64,000 nucleotides of DNA from SAR92 clade bacterium H455 (lineage in GTDB: Bacteria > Pseudomonadota > Gammaproteobacteria > Pseudomonadales > Porticoccaceae). This document shows, piece by piece, positions 8,611 through 15,977 of the stretch (positions are counted from its first letter, which is position 1; each line of letters opens with the position of its first letter). The notes below the pieces were generated by a model. The model ran no database searches. It saw nothing but the letters and a program-made list of their open reading frames with translations, and was not told the origin of the DNA. The stretch covers positions 1,240,001 to 1,304,000 of the forward strand of contig CP103416.1 in NCBI GenBank assembly GCA_024802545.1, read 5' to 3'. Made by a program: the position numbers and the translations under genes.

Positions 8611-9308
8611 AAATGCTTAGAAAATTAAAAGATTTGATATTTATGTTTAGACCTGAATTGTTTGAACCCGCCGAGTATTGGGAGGATCCGGAATACAAAG
8701 TTCTCTATCTAGTGACATCAAAATGTGCGTGTACAACAATAAAACATGCACTCTATCAGGGTTCTAAAAAAATGAAATTTGAAGGTCGTGACATTCATCG
8801 AGATGGAAAGGTAAAAGGTCAGTTTAGAAAAAATTCAGTGAGTTCCTTTGATAAAAAATATGATGATTATTTTAAGTTCACGGTGGTTCGTTCGCCCTCG
8901 AGTCGTCTTGTTTCGACTTATTTTAATAAATTTGTACCATATCAAAATGGTAAAAAGAGCATAATCGGATTTGAGTTTTATGGTTATCACAGGAGTGCGT
9001 TCTGGCCGGACATGAATTTTGAAGAGTACCTAGATGCAATTTCTAGTATCGATACGAGGTGGATGGATCGGCATATCGTGCCCTTAGACTATTACATAAA
9101 TCAAAAAGCTAAGTTCAGCGGTCGAGTATTTAAAATGGGCGAGCTGGGGAAACTTTTTGACGCTTTATCTGAAATATATGGATGTCAATTAACAAACCCC
9201 AAAATTAACTCAAGTGAAAAACCGACGAGTGCACACGTTAGTCTTGCAGATCAGTTTGTTATAAACGATTCGCGGTTCGCTCGAGACCTGACTGAGTTTG
9301 GTTTGTGA
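8592..9308 (+). CDS. Carbohydrate sulfotransferase family protein
   Basis: This protein of up to 238 aa resembles the chondroitin/HNK-1-type sulfotransferase family. YLVTSKCACTTIKHALY near residue 32 corresponds to the PKxACTSxK phosphosulfate loop, and FTVVRSPSSRLVSTYFNKF near residue 95 to the RDPxxRLxSAYxxKF phosphate loop. WMDRHIVPLDYY fits the later conserved segment before the acceptor region. The ATG at 8592 lies inside the previous gene; the ATG at 8613 has an AAGGA 12 nt upstream and is an equally good start. It is the third sulfotransferase in the locus and differs in subfamily from the other two. The downstream start (GTG at 9305) overlaps its stop. Confidence 0.75.
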   Translation: MEGFKLKMLRKLKDLIFMFRPELFEPAEYWEDPEYKVLYLVTSKCACTTIKHALYQGSKKMKFEGRDIHRDGKVKGQFRKNSVSSFDKKYDDYFKFTVVRSPSSRLVSTYFNKFVPYQNGKKSIIGFEFYGYHRSAFWPDMNFEEYLDAISSIDTRWMDRHIVPLDYYINQKAKFSGRVFKMGELGKLFDALSEIYGCQLTNPKINSSEKPTSAHVSLADQFVINDSRFARDLTEFGL

Positions 9309-10402
9309 TCCCGTATATATTTCGAGCGCTATTTTTACTTTTGAATTTTGGGCTGATGTATCTTGTCTTAAAAGTGCCAGAGAACTTGGTGTTTTACCAG
9401 GCACTGGAGATTATTACTCTTAGTACTTTTTTTTCTTTGGCCTGTCAGTTTGGCTCGGGGAATCTCTTTAAAACTCTTAGATCCGGTCAATTAGGGCGTC
9501 GAGAAGTTGTTTATGCGTGTTACTTTAGCCTATTGCTTAATTTGGTTTTTAGTGGCACTTATTATGTTGTTTTTGAACAAGATGCTATGGTTACGGCCGC
9601 CGTCTTTAGTTTAACGCAACTTAATTTATCGTCCACTTTCGTCGGCCATTACTTTCGAGTTAATAATCGGTTTAACAGGTTCGTACTTTTTTCTTCTTGG
9701 GCTTCGCCCTTCTTTACCATAGCGTATATTTTACTGGAGGATTTAGGGCTAACAGTTTTTCTTATGGTTTTATTGACGTCTGGCGTTTTATTGACGGCGC
9801 ATAGCCTGACACAGGTTAATGTAGATAAAAAGTTCCATATTAGGGAACGAGTATATCTGTTCGCTTCTCAAGTTATGATGGCTGGCGTTGCAGTATTTAT
9901 AGTTGAAAATGCCTTAATTGTTGGGTCAGCTTATTTCTCAGCACATAACCTTCAGATCTTCATCAGATTACTGCAAAGTTCACCATCTATTCAATCGTTT
10001 ATTGATATAAAAATGTGGAATAGGATTTCGAGTATTGCAGACGAGCGGGCCCATCGGATTAATAGTTTAGTCATTATGCACAGTGCGTACGGAATTTTAT
10101 GGGGGTTTATTTTGTGCACTAATATTTCCCTTGGTGCGGTTCTGTTAGCGATTTGTCTAACCCTAATAATTTGCTTAGCCTTTTTAAACGTCGGTCTCAC
10201 GTATCTATATCAATATACTTTTGTTAAACAGGTTATGTTTATTTGTCTCGGAGTAGCGGTGGCTTTTAGTGCCCTATGGGCTGGTGATGGCTCCACGGAC
10301 GTAGCTTCGGTTTACAGATTTGGTGCGCTACTCTTTGCCCTCCTGTTATTCCGGTTTGCCCAGAAACGTCTACTTCTTTTGGGGAACGTAGACAATAAGT
10401 AA
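9305..10402 (+). CDS. Wzx-like polysaccharide flippase candidate
   Basis: This 365-aa protein has about ten hydrophobic helices and short polar loops, with a start (GTG, as GTGA) overlapping the previous stop. It has no motif that names it outright. Topology, a basic loop with SIADERAHR in the middle, and position between repeat-unit modifying genes and sugar-nucleotide genes fit a Wzx/MATE-type lipid-linked oligosaccharide flippase, somewhat shorter than the usual 400-480 aa. The alternative is an O-antigen ligase or an unassigned membrane protein. No other gene in the cluster looks like a flippase, which supports the call. Confidence 0.5.
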   Translation: MIPYIFRALFLLLNFGLMYLVLKVPENLVFYQALEIITLSTFFSLACQFGSGNLFKTLRSGQLGRREVVYACYFSLLLNLVFSGTYYVVFEQDAMVTAAVFSLTQLNLSSTFVGHYFRVNNRFNRFVLFSSWASPFFTIAYILLEDLGLTVFLMVLLTSGVLLTAHSLTQVNVDKKFHIRERVYLFASQVMMAGVAVFIVENALIVGSAYFSAHNLQIFIRLLQSSPSIQSFIDIKMWNRISSIADERAHRINSLVIMHSAYGILWGFILCTNISLGAVLLAICLTLIICLAFLNVGLTYLYQYTFVKQVMFICLGVAVAFSALWAGDGSTDVASVYRFGALLFALLLFRFAQKRLLLLGNVDNK

Positions 10403-10438
10403 AAAAAGATAAGTAGGTCAACTAATAAGGAGGCGATA

Positions 10439-11467
10439 ATGTTAAAGATTTTGGTGACAGGTGGCGCTGGATATATTGGGTCACACACTGCTGTTGAGTT
10501 ATTAAAAATCGGTCATGATGTAGTAATATATGATAATTTTAGCAATAGTTCTAAAAAGTGTGTAGATAGTATTAGAGAAGTTATTTCGACTTGCGTGAGT
10601 GCTGGTGTGCTCTATTTAGTTGAAGGTGACGTGAGCGACGAGATTTCTTTAAATGAAGTTTTTTGTAATCATCAATTTGATTTGGTGTTACATTTTGCCG
10701 GTTTGAAATCTGTTTCTGAGAGCAATATGGAGCCAATTAGCTATTATAGTACTAACTTCGTTGGTACATTAACATTATGTAATGCTATGGCGAAAGCGGG
10801 CGTGTTCGCAATAATATTTAGCTCTTCTGCTACTGTATACGGAGATTGTCAATTGGTGCCGATCACTGAAAATTGTTCGGGGACTGAGCCAGTCAATCCA
10901 TACGGTAGATCTAAAATGATGGCGGAGATATTACTCACAGATCTAGCGAGATCAGACAGCCGCTGGGCAGTTGGGCTACTTAGATACTTCAATCCAGTTG
11001 GTGCTCATGAAAGCGGTCTAATCGGGGAGAGTCCTGTAGGGGTCCCCAATAATTTATTCCCCTACATTGCGGACGTTGCCTCGGGGAAATTAAGTCATTT
11101 ATCGATTTTTGGGGCGGATTATCCCACCAAGGATGGGACAGGGATTAGAGATTATATTCATGTTTCTGATTTAGCTCTAGGCCACTTGGCTGCAATGAAG
11201 TGGGTACTCGGAAACAAAGGGGTTGAAACCTGGAATCTCGGGACAGGTAAAGGGTATTCTGTTTTGGAAGTTATTGAGGTTTTTAAAAGGGTGAGTGGAA
11301 AGGACGTTTCTTGTAAGTTAGAGGCAAGGCGTCAGGGTGATGTAGCTGAGAGTTACGCAGATCCATCTAAAGCGTTTGAGGAGTTGCAATGGCAAGCGAC
11401 TTTTAATTTAGACAGAATGGTCGCTGATACATGGCGTTGGAAAACTGTAATGCCCTCTGGGTACTAG
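10439..11467 (+). CDS. galE: UDP-glucose 4-epimerase
   Basis: GalE interconverts UDP-glucose and UDP-galactose, and in some forms the N-acetyl derivatives, using bound NAD. The 342 aa match the family. GGAGYIGSH at residues 7-15 is the Rossmann glycine motif, FSSSATVYG holds the catalytic Ser, and NPYGRSKMM carries Tyr-xxx-Lys. YFNPVGAHESG and GIRDYIHVSDLA are GalE-specific. A near-perfect Shine-Dalgarno (AAGGAGG) precedes the ATG. There is a 36-bp gap after the flippase-like gene, so it is likely still in the operon, providing UDP-galactose-type donors. Confidence 0.93.
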   Translation: MLKILVTGGAGYIGSHTAVELLKIGHDVVIYDNFSNSSKKCVDSIREVISTCVSAGVLYLVEGDVSDEISLNEVFCNHQFDLVLHFAGLKSVSESNMEPISYYSTNFVGTLTLCNAMAKAGVFAIIFSSSATVYGDCQLVPITENCSGTEPVNPYGRSKMMAEILLTDLARSDSRWAVGLLRYFNPVGAHESGLIGESPVGVPNNLFPYIADVASGKLSHLSIFGADYPTKDGTGIRDYIHVSDLALGHLAAMKWVLGNKGVETWNLGTGKGYSVLEVIEVFKRVSGKDVSCKLEARRQGDVAESYADPSKAFEELQWQATFNLDRMVADTWRWKTVMPSGY

Positions 11468-11479
11468 CACTAGTGCTAG
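11464..11479. repeat. 16-bp perfect palindrome overlapping the galE stop
   Basis: CTAGCACTAGTGCTAG is self-complementary over all 16 bases and contains the galE TAG stop. It is followed by an AT-rich 115-bp gap containing T-runs. It could be a protein-binding site or a weak terminator stem; with no loop bases an RNA hairpin would lose its central pairs. Confidence 0.4.
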
Positions 11480-11595
11480 AGTAAAAATAATAGATATTTG
11501 GGTATTTTTTTAGTAGCCTTTTTTAATATTTGTGTTTTATTAATTTAATGCTGAATTGTTTATTTAGTGATTTTATTTGCTAATAAGAGATTGTT

Positions 11596-12783
11596 ATGAT
11601 GATTCTTAAACTAATTGGGCGTGATCAAAAATTATTTTCACCTGATTTGAGCGCTTTGGAACAGGTAATTGGTGATATTATTAGCGCGTCCAGTTTTCTA
11701 ATTATTGGTGCCGCGGGTACCATTGGACAAGCTGTGACAAAGGAGCTTGTCAAGCGTAGTCCAAAAAAACTACACGCTACTGATATTTCAGAAAATAATA
11801 TGGTGGAGCTAGTGCGAGATATTAGAAGCACTGAGGGCTTTGAGGTCGGCGAATTTAAAACGTTTGCGATTGACTGCGGGTCCATAGAGTTTGAGTCTCT
11901 CATGAAAAACGAAGGACCCTATGATTATGTTTTTAATTTATCTGCTCTTAAACATGTCAGGAGCGAAAAGGACCCCTTTACCCTAATGCGAATGATCATG
12001 GTGAATATTTTTAACACCGTCAAGACTTTGCGATTAGCCCAGAGCATGGGTGCTAAAAAATATTTTTGCGTATCAACTGATAAAGCGGCGAACCCTGTCA
12101 ATATGATGGGGGCGAGCAAGCGTATTATGGAAATGTTCTTGATGCGAGAGAGTTTGACTCAAGAGATTTCTATGGCACGCTTTGCAAATGTAGCGTTTTC
12201 TGATGGCTCCCTGCTTCATGGATTTAACCAGCGGTTCGCAAAAAAACAACCGTTTTCAGCGCCCAATGATGTTCGACGCTACTTCGTGACTCCACAGGAA
12301 TCGGGCGAGCTTTGCCTTTTGTCGGGTTTATTGGGGGGGAATGGAGATATCTTCTTTCCTAAACTCAGTGAGAAATTACATCTGATTACCTTTTCTGAAA
12401 TCGCGGTTCGCTATTTAAGAGAGCGAGGGTATGAACCCTATGAATGTGAGTCTGAGGATGAGGCGCGAGATAGGGCGGAGGAGTTGATCGCTAATAAACA
12501 ATGGCCCTGTTATTTCTTTAATAGTGACACAACAGGTGAAAAGGACTTTGAGGAGTTTTTTACTGATAACGAAGATTTAGATATGGAGCGGTTTGAGACG
12601 GTTGGGGTTATAAAAAGTCAGCCTGATTTTGATGAGGCTAAGTTAGACGATTTTATGGACGGAATTGAAACGCTAAGGGAAAACGGTACTTGGACCAAAG
12701 ATGATATTGTTAAGTTGTATTTTGGTCTCCTACCAGAGTTTGCCCATAAAGAGACCGGTAAATATCTAGATCAGAGGATGTAA
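11596..12783 (+). CDS. NAD-dependent nucleotide-sugar epimerase/dehydratase, CapD/FlaA1-like (cytoplasmic form)
   Basis: This 395-aa short-chain-dehydrogenase-type enzyme resembles UDP-GlcNAc 4,6-dehydratases. IIGAAGTIGQ near residue 36 binds NAD, LSALKHVRSEKDP near residue 116 and VSTDKAANPVNMMGASKR near residue 157 form the active site. In the latter the usual Tyr-xxx-Lys is Met-xxx-Lys, as in WbpM/PglF-type members, and the STDK triad is kept. MARFANVAFSDGS follows. Unlike WbpM or PglF it lacks N-terminal membrane helices. It probably makes a 6-deoxy-4-keto-hexosamine nucleotide or a C5 epimer, consumed by the transferase encoded 2 bp downstream. Acidic runs (residues 275-330) are unusual for the family. 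Confidence 0.8.
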   Translation: MMILKLIGRDQKLFSPDLSALEQVIGDIISASSFLIIGAAGTIGQAVTKELVKRSPKKLHATDISENNMVELVRDIRSTEGFEVGEFKTFAIDCGSIEFESLMKNEGPYDYVFNLSALKHVRSEKDPFTLMRMIMVNIFNTVKTLRLAQSMGAKKYFCVSTDKAANPVNMMGASKRIMEMFLMRESLTQEISMARFANVAFSDGSLLHGFNQRFAKKQPFSAPNDVRRYFVTPQESGELCLLSGLLGGNGDIFFPKLSEKLHLITFSEIAVRYLRERGYEPYECESEDEARDRAEELIANKQWPCYFFNSDTTGEKDFEEFFTDNEDLDMERFETVGVIKSQPDFDEAKLDDFMDGIETLRENGTWTKDDIVKLYFGLLPEFAHKETGKYLDQRM

Positions 12784-12785
12784 GT

Positions 12786-13463
12786 ATGGATCGTTTATTT
12801 GACATTTTATTTTCTGGCATAGCGTTATTGCTTCTTTCTCCTTTGTTGGTGCCTATAGTCATAACACTAAAGCTCACTGGTGAAGGTGAGGTATTCTTTT
12901 TACAGGAACGCATCGGTAAGGGCGGTGATAAATTCAAATTATTTAAGTTCGCGACTATGCTGAAAAATAGTCCAAACATTGGTACTGGCACGGTTACCAT
13001 GAGGGGTGATCCTAGAGTGTTGCCGGTAGGCACATTTTTGCGTAAAACAAAGATAAATGAGCTGCCGCAGCTATTGAATATCTTTTTTGGTGATATGAGT
13101 GTTATTGGCCCAAGGCCGCTTACTACTCAAACGTTTGGGGCTTATTCGGAGAGCACTAAGAATCTTATAAAGCAAGTTCGTCCAGGCCTCTCAGGGGTAG
13201 GTTCTATTATATTTCGTGGTGAGGAAGAGATAATGCACGGTGCAACCGCTTCCGTTGATTTCTACGCGAATGTGATAGCGCCATATAAGGGCGCGCTTGA
13301 GGAGTGGTTTGTCTCGAATAAGAGCCTGTATATCTATTTTGTGGCGATTTTTGTTACAGCTTGGGCGGTTCTTATTCCAAGCACAAAAATAGCGTGGAGA
13401 GTTTTTAAGGCTTTGCCAGAGCCACCGGCAGAGCTAAAGAAGGCTCTGAATTATACTGACTAA
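12786..13463 (+). CDS. Initiating undecaprenyl-phosphate sugar phosphotransferase (monotopic PGT, PglC/WcaJ-like)
   Basis: This 225-aa protein has one N-terminal re-entrant hydrophobic helix (residues 4-25) and the catalytic core of the bacterial sugar transferase family. Landmarks are FFLQERIGKGG, FKLFKFATM, FLRKTKINELPQLLN near residues 81-95, GDMSVIGPRPL and VRPGLSGVGSIIFR. In PglC the catalytic pair is Asp-Glu; here the position reads Asn-Glu (INELPQ), which I recall as a feature of the GVGSIxFR subfamily. It would load the first sugar-1-phosphate onto undecaprenyl phosphate at the inner-membrane face. It is 2 bp after the CapD-like gene, a common pairing in which the dehydratase feeds the transferase. 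A C-terminal hydrophobic segment near residue 185 is extra. Confidence 0.85.
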   Translation: MDRLFDILFSGIALLLLSPLLVPIVITLKLTGEGEVFFLQERIGKGGDKFKLFKFATMLKNSPNIGTGTVTMRGDPRVLPVGTFLRKTKINELPQLLNIFFGDMSVIGPRPLTTQTFGAYSESTKNLIKQVRPGLSGVGSIIFRGEEEIMHGATASVDFYANVIAPYKGALEEWFVSNKSLYIYFVAIFVTAWAVLIPSTKIAWRVFKALPEPPAELKKALNYTD

Positions 13464-13489
13464 CAGTTGTTGGTCCTATTTCCTCCACC

Positions 13490-14353
13490 TTATGAGATCC
13501 AATTTCTAAGATATGACATGGCAGTCGAATCCGTCTGCCAGCCCCCTCTGAGCATTATCCTTTCAAGCGGTTCACCTTGCTCTAATAGATCAAGTGCTGC
13601 CCCCACTCTAAATGAATGACCGCTGAGCGGGTGTCCATAGGAGTCCATTTTCAAGTCCTTTTGCAGTGCTTTTAATATTGTGTTTATACTCGCTGGGTTT
13701 AGGCTTCCGCCAATATGCCCGTGCCTATTAATTGATCTCAAAATATAGCCGTCATCGCTGATCATACTCCTCCATTTTTGTAATAAGTCGAAGAGTTCTT
13801 GGCTGATGGGTAGCATTTTTCCCGTCCCGAATTGATCTGTTTTTGAGAAATTGAGTTTGATAGCGGGTTTGCCGTTCGGCGCTTGGCGGACGTCCTCAAA
13901 CTTAAACGCGCAGAGCTCTGACCGGCGTCGCATTGTTTCGTAGCCGAGTCTTAGGAGGACTTGGTTCCTTAAACCCCTGTGAGTGTTATCGCAGTTGCTA
14001 AGTAGCTGGTTGAGTAGCGGCTTGGTGAGTGGAGTTGCTTGCTGCTGTGCCCGTCCGATTTTGCGGTGCATTCGTTTTATGGCCAATATGACCTCTGGCT
14101 GGTTGGTGGGGTTGTAGTGTTTGGAGAGCTTTAGGATCGTCCCCAAGCTATCGATCCTTCTGCGGATGGTTGCGCTTCTTTTGACGGTGGCAAGGTAGTC
14201 AACATACTGCGCCATAACGTCGGCGGTAGCTGGTATAGCGTCGATATTATTTTGTGAGCACCAGGCCTGGTATTGAGTAAAGTCCGACCTATAGGCTCTT
14301 ATGGTATTTTCAGCAAAGGCGCCATCAAATTTGGCTAAGATATCATCAATCAT
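13490..14353 (-). CDS. Tyrosine site-specific recombinase / integrase
   Basis: This 287-aa enzyme has the SAM-like DNA-binding N-terminal domain (residues 1-95) and a complete catalytic domain. The Arg lies in MRRRSEL (R144), the beta-hairpin Lys in SKTDQFG (K171), HSFR (H246, R249) and GGW (W272) follow, and the nucleophile is Tyr281 in MSYLR. It cuts and rejoins DNA at specific short sites as a tetramer. It is read toward the polysaccharide operon, 26 bp from its end, and divergently from an XRE-like regulator gene. No tRNA lies beside it. It marks the left edge of an island that carries two toxin-antitoxin pairs; candidate crossover-like sites are at 15882 and 17228. Confidence 0.92.
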   Translation of the reverse strand: MIDDILAKFDGAFAENTIRAYRSDFTQYQAWCSQNNIDAIPATADVMAQYVDYLATVKRSATIRRRIDSLGTILKLSKHYNPTNQPEVILAIKRMHRKIGRAQQQATPLTKPLLNQLLSNCDNTHRGLRNQVLLRLGYETMRRRSELCAFKFEDVRQAPNGKPAIKLNFSKTDQFGTGKMLPISQELFDLLQKWRSMISDDGYILRSINRHGHIGGSLNPASINTILKALQKDLKMDSYGHPLSGHSFRVGAALDLLEQGEPLERIMLRGGWQTDSTAMSYLRNWIS

Positions 14354-14367
14354 GGTATGATCTCTAA

Positions 14368-14416
14368 ACTAATAAGCTATAAATATATACTAATAGTATA
14401 TAAAAGTACACTAATA
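14368..14416. promoter_or_regulatory. Three phased ACTAATA boxes with a 7-bp inverted repeat (operator candidate)
   Basis: ACTAATA occurs at 14368, 14389 and 14410, exactly 21 bp apart (two helical turns), in the 62-bp space between the divergent recombinase and XRE-like genes. The middle copy sits at the centre of TATATAC-TAATA-GTATATA (14384-14402), a perfect 7-bp inverted repeat; the outer copies have decayed flanks. The last copy runs into the ATG at 14416. It looks like an operator array for the neighbouring regulator, or recombinase arm sites. Confidence 0.6.
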
Positions 14417-14661
14417 TGATATCTGTATGCCAAATAAAGGCTGGTCGCGTGATGCTGTGCTGGAGTGCTGTCGAGCTTGCCGAGCGCGCTGGAGTATCGT
14501 CGGCGACCATTAAGAAATATGAGGCGCAGACTGGAATACCTAATGCAAATACACGAATTCTTAGTGCGGTTAAGTCGGTTTTAGAATCAGCCGGTATTGA
14601 ATTCACCGGCGATCCGCTGGTTAACCCAGGCGTGACCCTGCGCATCAATCTCGACGACTAA
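14416..14661 (+). CDS. XRE-like helix-turn-helix regulator (81 aa)
   Basis: CQIKAGRVMLCWSAVELAERAGVSSATIKKYE (residues 5-36, in two parts) is the typical first four helices of short XRE-family regulators found beside integrases. The C-terminal part (AVKSVLESAGIEFTG, GVTLRINLDD) matches the short beta tail of that subfamily. The ATG at 14416 gives the expected N-terminus but has no clear Shine-Dalgarno sequence and lies on the third ACTAATA box, so binding there would block its own translation start and promoter. It probably controls itself and the divergent recombinase. Confidence 0.75.
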   Translation: MISVCQIKAGRVMLCWSAVELAERAGVSSATIKKYEAQTGIPNANTRILSAVKSVLESAGIEFTGDPLVNPGVTLRINLDD

Positions 14662-14687
14662 ATTCTATCTGTTTTATCTTTTAGCTT

Positions 14688-15326
14688 ATGCTTTATACTA
14701 TTCACTTCAGTATTGATGTGGATGTCACTATGCCTGTTGAAGATAAATCCAAGTCTCTTTTACCCTTCCTATCAAGCCCCAAGCTTTTGCCCAATGAATC
14801 TGAGGCTGAGTTCCAATCGGGTTTGCAAAGTCTTTTATCCGAATTAGATAATCCCTCACCCTTGGCGGTTGCACTGGTCAGTCAGCTTAATGAGAGCCTC
14901 TGGTGGATTAAGAGGCACACTGTAGATAAGGAGCTACTGCTCCATGAGGCAATGGCGAGGCTTTTATCTAAGGGGGGCAGCTATAGTGCGACTTATGACA
15001 ATCGGAAAGTCTCAGAGGCCCTTGAGCGTTATTTGGATGGCCGTGCGGACAAGGATGAGTCGACGTGGATTGATGACATCCTCGCCGAGTCGAAGCTGAC
15101 TCTATCCGATCTTCGTGTCAGAGCCTTTAAGGATGCGGCCAAGCACATCAAGATGGTGGATGATCTGATTCACCGTCAGCACCAAACGATTAGGCATCTT
15201 CAAAGGAGTATCGATTCCATAGACTATAAGTCACGCCTGATTAAGCGTATGGACCTTGAACTGGCGGCACTTGAGTCAAAGCAGTCTGTCAAGGGGGTTC
15301 TTTCGCTTGACGCCAAACCTTCGTAA
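14688..15326 (+). CDS. Hypothetical protein with coiled-coil C-terminus (212 aa)
   Basis: I do not recognise this protein. The middle (residues 75-130) is mostly helical and acidic, and the last 60 residues (HRQHQTIRHLQRSIDSIDYK onward) have heptad-like spacing, suggesting a coiled coil. The first ATG is at 14688; the ATG at 14730 (MPVEDKSKSLLPF) is a reasonable alternative because the first 14 residues look non-conserved. It is 26 bp after the XRE-like gene and overlaps the next gene by 20 bp. The pair looks like one transcription and translation unit inside the recombinase island. Confidence 0.6.
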   Translation: MLYTIHFSIDVDVTMPVEDKSKSLLPFLSSPKLLPNESEAEFQSGLQSLLSELDNPSPLAVALVSQLNESLWWIKRHTVDKELLLHEAMARLLSKGGSYSATYDNRKVSEALERYLDGRADKDESTWIDDILAESKLTLSDLRVRAFKDAAKHIKMVDDLIHRQHQTIRHLQRSIDSIDYKSRLIKRMDLELAALESKQSVKGVLSLDAKPS

Positions 15327-15831
15327 GAACCTTGCAAATCGTGACAACGCACTAAAATCAACCGGCCCCAAATCGGTATCTGGAAAGCGTGCTAGCAGCC
15401 AAAATTCCCGCAAGCATGGTTTAAATGTTGGCCCGGACTTTGAATCGTCCCTTGAGTACAGGGCGCTTGTCGATCTAATCGCGGAGGAGGGGTTCTCTGG
15501 CTTTGCCTGTGCCGATATCGCCTCGGGACTTCTTAATTATCGACGGGTGATGGATGCCTATTACGATACCTATGCCAGCCCCGAGCCAGTTGATGAGTTT
15601 TTGCGCGATGCGAATGTGAAGGCTTCGAACCCTATCTTTAGCGAGCTTCTCAGTCCGTCGGGCAGTGAGCCCCAAGACGTGCGAGAGATGGCAGCTTTTT
15701 TTGCGAGCATGCAAAGGCAGGAGCGGCGAAAGGGTGGGCCGGTATCCCGCCGCACCGCGGATACCCACAAGCTGATACGCTACCAGCGCAATGGCAGCGC
15801 TCGGTTATCCAGAGCGGTTCGGCAGGGCTAG
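15307..15831 (+). CDS. Uncharacterised protein with STGPK-GK-SSxNSxKHGL signature
   Basis: I choose the TTG at 15307 as start because AAGGGGG lies 9 nt upstream; an earlier TTG at 15256 has no such support. The N-terminal segment NRDNALKSTGPKSVSGKRAS then SSQNSRKHGL is the hallmark of a widespread family of unknown function found in many proteobacteria and other phyla, often next to mobile DNA. The remainder (about 130 aa) is predicted mixed helical, with a basic C-terminus (RKGGPVSRRTADTHKLIRYQ). The basic, Lys/Arg-rich N-terminus suggests nucleic-acid contact; no function is established. Confidence 0.6.
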   Translation: MTPNLRKNLANRDNALKSTGPKSVSGKRASSQNSRKHGLNVGPDFESSLEYRALVDLIAEEGFSGFACADIASGLLNYRRVMDAYYDTYASPEPVDEFLRDANVKASNPIFSELLSPSGSEPQDVREMAAFFASMQRQERRKGGPVSRRTADTHKLIRYQRNGSARLSRAVRQG

Positions 15832-15881
15832 ACTAAAAAAGTAACAAAACGAAGCCAAACCCAACTCCAAATCATGGCGTG

Positions 15882-15899
15882 CGATAAATAGGATTATCG
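15882..15899. repeat. Crossover-like site A (6-6-6 inverted-arm site) left of toxin-antitoxin pairs
   Basis: CGATAA-ATAGGA-TTATCG has perfect 6-bp inverted arms and a 6-bp centre. An almost identical site (16 of 18 bases) lies at 17228, on the other side of the two toxin-antitoxin pairs. Inverted arms ending ATAA/TTAT around a 6-bp centre are the layout of Xer/dif sites, and the left flank GTGCG also recalls the XerC arm. Function is inferred. Confidence 0.5.
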
Positions 15900-15928
15900 G
15901 CTTTTAGTGGAGGATAACTCAGGTGAAC

Positions 15929-15957
15929 TTGACTAAGCGTACGTATTAGCGTACTTT
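15929..15957 (+). promoter_or_regulatory. Promoter with overlapping inverted repeat upstream of yefM
   Basis: TTGACT (15929-15934) and TACTTT (15952-15957) are separated by 17 bp and make a good sigma-70 promoter. GTACG-tattag-CGTAC (15939-15954) lies inside the spacer and -10, and AGCGTAC is directly repeated there. This fits an autoregulatory operator bound by the YefM or YefM-YoeB complex. Confidence 0.55.
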
Positions 15958-15977
15958 TAGATCCAGAGGATTTAATT

